Notes under the pieces: generated by a model
The model's database searches: none
Seen by the model: the letters and a program-made list of their open reading frames with translations, nothing else
What the model was told of the DNA's origin: nothing
Shown: positions 60,385 to 64,000 of the stretch, piece after piece
Layout: each line of letters starts with the position of its first letter
Position numbering within the stretch: position 1 is the stretch's first letter
Assembly: GCA_934726455.1 (NCBI GenBank)
Contig: CAKVDS010000002.1
Location: forward strand, 97,385-161,384
Reading direction: 5' to 3'
From: an uncultured Bacteroidales bacterium
GTDB taxonomy: Bacteria; Bacteroidota; Bacteroidia; Bacteroidales; UBA932
DNA: 64,000 nt
Made by a program: the position numbers and the translations under genes

Positions 60385-62501
60385 CAGGCCTTGTCTTTCA
60401 TCCTTTCGAGAAAACACTCGATGGTGTTCTGCATAAGCATTGCTATGGTCATCGGACCCACACCGCCCGGAACGGGCGTGAGATAACCCGCCCTGCGGGA
60501 AACGGACTCGTAGTCCACATCTCCGGTGAGCTTGCCTTCGGCGTTGCGGTTCATGCCCACGTCTATCACCACGGCCCCCGGTTTCACCATGTCTCCTGTT
60601 ACCACATTCTCCTTGCCCACAGCCACCACAAGGATGTCCGCCTGCAGTGTGACGGCCTTGAGGTCAGGGGTACGTGAATGGGCTATGGTCACTGTGGCGT
60701 TCTCGTCAAGCAGGAGTTTGGCCACCGGCTTGCCCACGATGTTGCTCCGGCCCACCACCACGGCGTTCTTGCCCGCCATCGGCACCCCGGTGCTCCTGAT
60801 GAGCTCAATGATGCCTTTCGGGGTACACGGCTTGATGCACGGAGTCCCGAGCCAGAGGGCGCCTACATTGAGGATGTGGAAGCCGTCCACGTCCTTCTCC
60901 CTCGCGATGGAGTAGATGACCTTGGACTCGTCGATGTGCTTAGGCAGAGGGAGTTGCACAAGTATCCCGTCCACGGTGTCGTCCTCGTTGAGGGAGGCTA
61001 TCATGTCGAGCAGGGCCTTCTCGGACACCGACTCCGGCATGGAGACGAGCCTGGAGTTCATCCCGACATAAGTGGCGGCCTTGACCTTGTTGCGCACATA
61101 GACCTGACTGGCGGGGTTCTCCCCCACTATGATGACTGCGAGAGAGGGTTTGCGCCCGTATTTGACTTCCAGAAGAGGCACCTGCTCCTTTATCCTGTCC
61201 TTGACGGCGAGAGAAATCGCCTTGCCGTCGATGACGGCGGCCCTTGCATATTCCATTGCGAAATGAGCTATATCGTTACGATAGAAAAGATTGTCACATT
61301 TGATACGGGCGATGTCAGCATAGACCTTGCGGCGCGCCTCGAAGATGTCCCGGCCTTCGGAAACCACCATCAGCACCCGGCCTCCGGCTGTGACGAGCTG
61401 CCCGTCCTTGAGGGCGGTGCCCATGGAATAGACCTTGGAGTCCTTGACTTCATCGGCACCCTCGATGACGACCCCCTTGTCATAATGGCCGGGATAGCCC
61501 TTGGATGCCAGGACAACGCCCATGGTGACAGCATCTTTCCACTTGAGCTGCGGGAGCGGAGCAGAAAGCGCGACAGCCTCGAACATGTCATAGATGTCGC
61601 TTTCCAGCAGAGGAAGCACGACCTCCGTCTCCGGGTCACCGAAGCGGGCATTGAACTCTATCACCTTGATGCCCTGTGGAGTCTTCATAAGCCCGCCGTA
61701 AAGCACACCGGACAGAGGACGTCCCACGGAGCACATGGCCTTGGCTGCCTTGAGCATTATCTCATTGTAGGCAAACTCCTTATCCTCATCTGTAATAAAC
61801 GGAAGCCCGGTATAAGCACCCATACCGCCGGTATTCGGCCCTTCATCACCGTCGAAGGCGCGCTTGTGGTCCTGGGAGAGAGGCATCGGGCAGACATTCT
61901 CCCCGTCAACGAAGCACATGAACGAGAACTCCGGCCCTTCAAGCCAGTCCTCGATCACCACCTTTCCCTGCCCGAACGCACCGTCCAGAAGCATGCTGCG
62001 AAGAGCCGAATCAGCCTCAGCACGATCGGCGGCAATGACCACTCCCTTGCCGGCGGCAAGTCCGTCATACTTGATCACAGCCGGATAAGGACGTGAATCG
62101 ACGTATGCCAAGGCCTCGTCATAAGAGGTGAAACAGCGATAAGCCGCAGTGGGGATGCCGTAATCCTGCATCAGACGCTTGGCGAACTCCTTGCTGCTCT
62201 CTATCATGGTCGCCGCACGGCTGTGTCCGAAAATCTTCAGCCCGGCAGCCCTGAAACTGTCCACAATGCCGGCAGCGAGGGCAGCCTCCGGGCCCACGAC
62301 AGTCAGATCGACACCCTCTTTGACTGCAAAGGCCTTGAGGGCCTCGACATCAGTGTCCGCTATCGGGACAATCCTGGCCTGGGAGGCGATGCCGGCATTT
62401 CCCGGGGCGCAGAAGATCTGCGACACCTGCGGGGAGCGGCTCAGAGCATCTACTATGGCATGGCAGCGTCCGCCGCCGCCGACTACAAGAACTTTTTTCA
62501 T
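60384..62501 (-). CDS. PurD-FolD fusion: phosphoribosylamine-glycine ligase / methylene-THF dehydrogenase-cyclohydrolase
   Basis: 705 residues joining two normally separate enzymes. Residues 1 to about 415 are a full PurD: VVGGGGRCHAIV, ATP-grasp motifs YDGLAAGKGVVIA and NTGGMGAY, metal motif EFNARFGDPETEV, and the usual end FYRNDIAHFA. Residues about 416-705 are a full FolD: IDGKAISLAV, catalytic SQVYVRNKVKA (Tyr, Lys), GILVQLPLPKHID, NAD(P)-loop VVGRSNIVGKP and TPVPGGVGPMT. No linker separates them; an internal ATG at 61256 begins the FolD part. It follows purH by 3 nt. Confidence 0.95.
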   Translation of the reverse strand: MKKVLVVGGGGRCHAIVDALSRSPQVSQIFCAPGNAGIASQARIVPIADTDVEALKAFAVKEGVDLTVVGPEAALAAGIVDSFRAAGLKIFGHSRAATMIESSKEFAKRLMQDYGIPTAAYRCFTSYDEALAYVDSRPYPAVIKYDGLAAGKGVVIAADRAEADSALRSMLLDGAFGQGKVVIEDWLEGPEFSFMCFVDGENVCPMPLSQDHKRAFDGDEGPNTGGMGAYTGLPFITDEDKEFAYNEIMLKAAKAMCSVGRPLSGVLYGGLMKTPQGIKVIEFNARFGDPETEVVLPLLESDIYDMFEAVALSAPLPQLKWKDAVTMGVVLASKGYPGHYDKGVVIEGADEVKDSKVYSMGTALKDGQLVTAGGRVLMVVSEGRDIFEARRKVYADIARIKCDNLFYRNDIAHFAMEYARAAVIDGKAISLAVKDRIKEQVPLLEVKYGRKPSLAVIIVGENPASQVYVRNKVKAATYVGMNSRLVSMPESVSEKALLDMIASLNEDDTVDGILVQLPLPKHIDESKVIYSIAREKDVDGFHILNVGALWLGTPCIKPCTPKGIIELIRSTGVPMAGKNAVVVGRSNIVGKPVAKLLLDENATVTIAHSRTPDLKAVTLQADILVVAVGKENVVTGDMVKPGAVVIDVGMNRNAEGKLTGDVDYESVSRRAGYLTPVPGGVGPMTIAMLMQNTIECFLERMKDKA

Positions 62502-62504
62502 CTT

Positions 62505-64000
62505 CTAATGTTTGAAGTGTCTCACTCCTGTCATGAGCATGGTGATGCCGCACTCGTCAGCCTTGGCCACGGCATCGTTGTCGCGGATGCTGCCTCCAGG
62601 CTGCACAATGGCATTGACACCATACTGAGCCGCGAGGGCCACAGTGTCGTCAAACGGCAGGAAACCGTCTGAAGCGAGCACCAGCCCGTCGGTATAACCG
62701 GCCTCCCGGGCCTGCTTGAGGGCTATCTCGGCGGAGCCCACACGGTTGGTCTGACCGGCGCCGACACCGATGGTGTGTCCGTCACGCACGACTGCTATAG
62801 CATTGGATTTGATGTGCTTGACTATCCTCCAGCCGAAGTCGATGTCACGCATCTGCGCTTCCGTAGGCTTGGCCTTGGTGACACACATATCCGCCGTCAG
62901 TTTCTCCACACAGGTATCGAGCTGCTGGGCGAGCATGCCGCCGCAGACGCTGATATACTGCATCTGAGGCTTGGTGTCAGGAGTCATGTCCACCTTGAGG
63001 ACGCGGAGATTCTTCTTGGAGGAGAGAATCTCGAGGGCCTCGGGAGTGAATGAAGGGGCGATGACAATCTCAAGGAAAATAGGCTTCATACCTGCCGCCA
63101 CCTCGGCGGTGAGTTCTCTGTTGACGGCCACGATGCCGCCATAGATGCTCACCTTGTCGGCCTCGTAAGCCGCCTGCCAGGCCTGCTCTATGGTCTCCCC
63201 TACCGCAGCCCCGCAAGGGTTCATGTGCTTGAGAGCCACGCAGAACGGTTCACTGAAATCACGCAGCACGCAAAGTGCGGCGTTCGCGTCCTGGATATTG
63301 TTGTACGAAAGCTCCTTGCCCTGGATCTGCTCCGCAAACGGGAGCGCGTATGAGCACTTCTCCGCCCCGGCATAGAACTTGGCGCTCTGATGAGGGTTCT
63401 CCCCGTAGCGCAGGGACTGTTTGAGCTCATACTCAAGGAAAAGTTTCTCGGTGAGTCCGGCCTGCTCACGCATATAGCGCGCTATGCAGATGTCATATTC
63501 TGCCGTGTGGGTATAGGCCTTGGCCGAGAGTTTGAGCCTCGTCGCATCGGAAGTTCTCCCGTCGGACTTGAGCTCGGAGAGCACATTGTCGTAGTCTGCA
63601 GGATCGCAGATCACAGTCACATCCCTCCAGTTCTTGGCCGAACTGCGGAGCATAGACGGCCCGCCGATGTCTATGTTTTCTATGGCGTCAGCCATGGTGA
63701 CCCCTTCTTTAGCTATAGTCTGGCGGAAAGGATAGAGGTTGACACAGACAAGATCAATAGGGGTTATCCCCTGCTCAGAGAGGGTCTGCATGTGGGAAGG
63801 AAGATCACGCCTTGCAAGCAGACCTCCGTGCACTTTCGGATGAAGAGTCTTGACACGACCGTCAAGAATCTCCGGAAAACCGGTAACCTCGCTTATCCCG
63901 ATTGTCTTCACCCCGCTCTCTTCCAACAGTTTCTGAGTGCCTCCAGTAGCCACTATCTCCCAACCGAGGGAGACAAGTCCCTGAACGAACGGCACCAGAC
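62505..64000 (-). CDS. purH: Bifunctional AICAR transformylase / IMP cyclohydrolase (5' partial)
   Basis: Last two steps of IMP synthesis. The frame is open to the right edge; about ten N-terminal residues are missing. The MGS-like cyclohydrolase domain has GLVSLGWEIVATGGTQ and DGRVKTLHPKVHGG; the transformylase domain has LKHMNPCGAAVG and ends in the conserved RHFKH. It uses 10-formyl-THF, which the FolD part of the next gene makes. Confidence 0.96.
   Translation of the reverse strand, partial: LVPFVQGLVSLGWEIVATGGTQKLLEESGVKTIGISEVTGFPEILDGRVKTLHPKVHGGLLARRDLPSHMQTLSEQGITPIDLVCVNLYPFRQTIAKEGVTMADAIENIDIGGPSMLRSSAKNWRDVTVICDPADYDNVLSELKSDGRTSDATRLKLSAKAYTHTAEYDICIARYMREQAGLTEKLFLEYELKQSLRYGENPHQSAKFYAGAEKCSYALPFAEQIQGKELSYNNIQDANAALCVLRDFSEPFCVALKHMNPCGAAVGETIEQAWQAAYEADKVSIYGGIVAVNRELTAEVAAGMKPIFLEIVIAPSFTPEALEILSSKKNLRVLKVDMTPDTKPQMQYISVCGGMLAQQLDTCVEKLTADMCVTKAKPTEAQMRDIDFGWRIVKHIKSNAIAVVRDGHTIGVGAGQTNRVGSAEIALKQAREAGYTDGLVLASDGFLPFDDTVALAAQYGVNAIVQPGGSIRDNDAVAKADECGITMLMTGVRHFKH

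Noticed and set aside
1..64000. CRISPR arrays, tRNA and rRNA genes
   Set aside because: No regularly spaced repeats, cloverleaf signatures or rRNA-like stretches were seen on either strand by eye; tRNAscan and Infernal would settle this.

Overview
The window looks like a chromosome segment from the order Bacteroidales (phylum Bacteroidota), moderately GC-rich. The evidence is a SusC/SusD pair beside a one-polypeptide hybrid two-component regulator, an S46 dipeptidyl-peptidase, a Bacteroidetes-type small histone H1-like protein, a GH35 beta-galactosidase, and about 18 promoters of the Bacteroidetes type (-7 box TAnnTTTG, sometimes with TTTG about 20 nt upstream). The genus cannot be fixed from sequence alone. 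No rRNA, tRNA, CRISPR array, transposase or phage structural gene was seen.

Layout. 1-9,800: the 3' end of an acidic-specific S46 peptidase, then a hybrid two-component sensor/regulator facing a susD-susC operon across a bidirectional terminator. 10,000-16,200: recA-trpS divergent from rlmN-patatin/beta-barrel-recX. 16,200-25,000: tdk with a small GNAT-like gene, divergent from rsmI-HhH protein; then xerD, a clostripain-like lipoprotein, rplY-pth, a 58-residue histone-like protein and an M6 protease with a lipoprotein. 25,000-37,600: a long minus-strand run (PhoR/PhoB-like pair, ettA, a predicted outer-membrane protein, a YugP-type peptidase, tyrS-rbfA-LolC/E-like permease, manA-DJ-1-S4-glmS-tpiA). 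37,700-41,900: a Na/phosphate cotransporter divergent from the PhoB-like gene, then a GH35 beta-galactosidase.

41,990-49,000 is an accessory island. It holds two AT-richer AAA+ ATPase/DUF234 genes, an AAA-ATPase-like/DUF1703 gene, the 3' scar of a second DUF1703 gene, a DUF1593 gene, and several families of short palindromic and dispersed repeats. All three ATPases end in a PD-(D/E)XK nuclease-like domain. This is the least explained part of the window.

49,000-64,000: htpG, two envelope proteins, an acyl-CoA synthetase, a HAD phosphatase, and a purine block: guaB-guaA-NCS2 permease, and purH-purD/folD-SBF transporter. In that block PurD and FolD are one 705-residue polypeptide, joining a purine-ring step to the enzyme that makes the folate one-carbon donor used by the neighbouring PurH.

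Two window-wide patterns stand out. Several -7 boxes lie only 4-8 nt from the start codon, which predicts leaderless or nearly leaderless mRNAs. Two divergent gene pairs have interleaved promoters packed into a few tens of bases.
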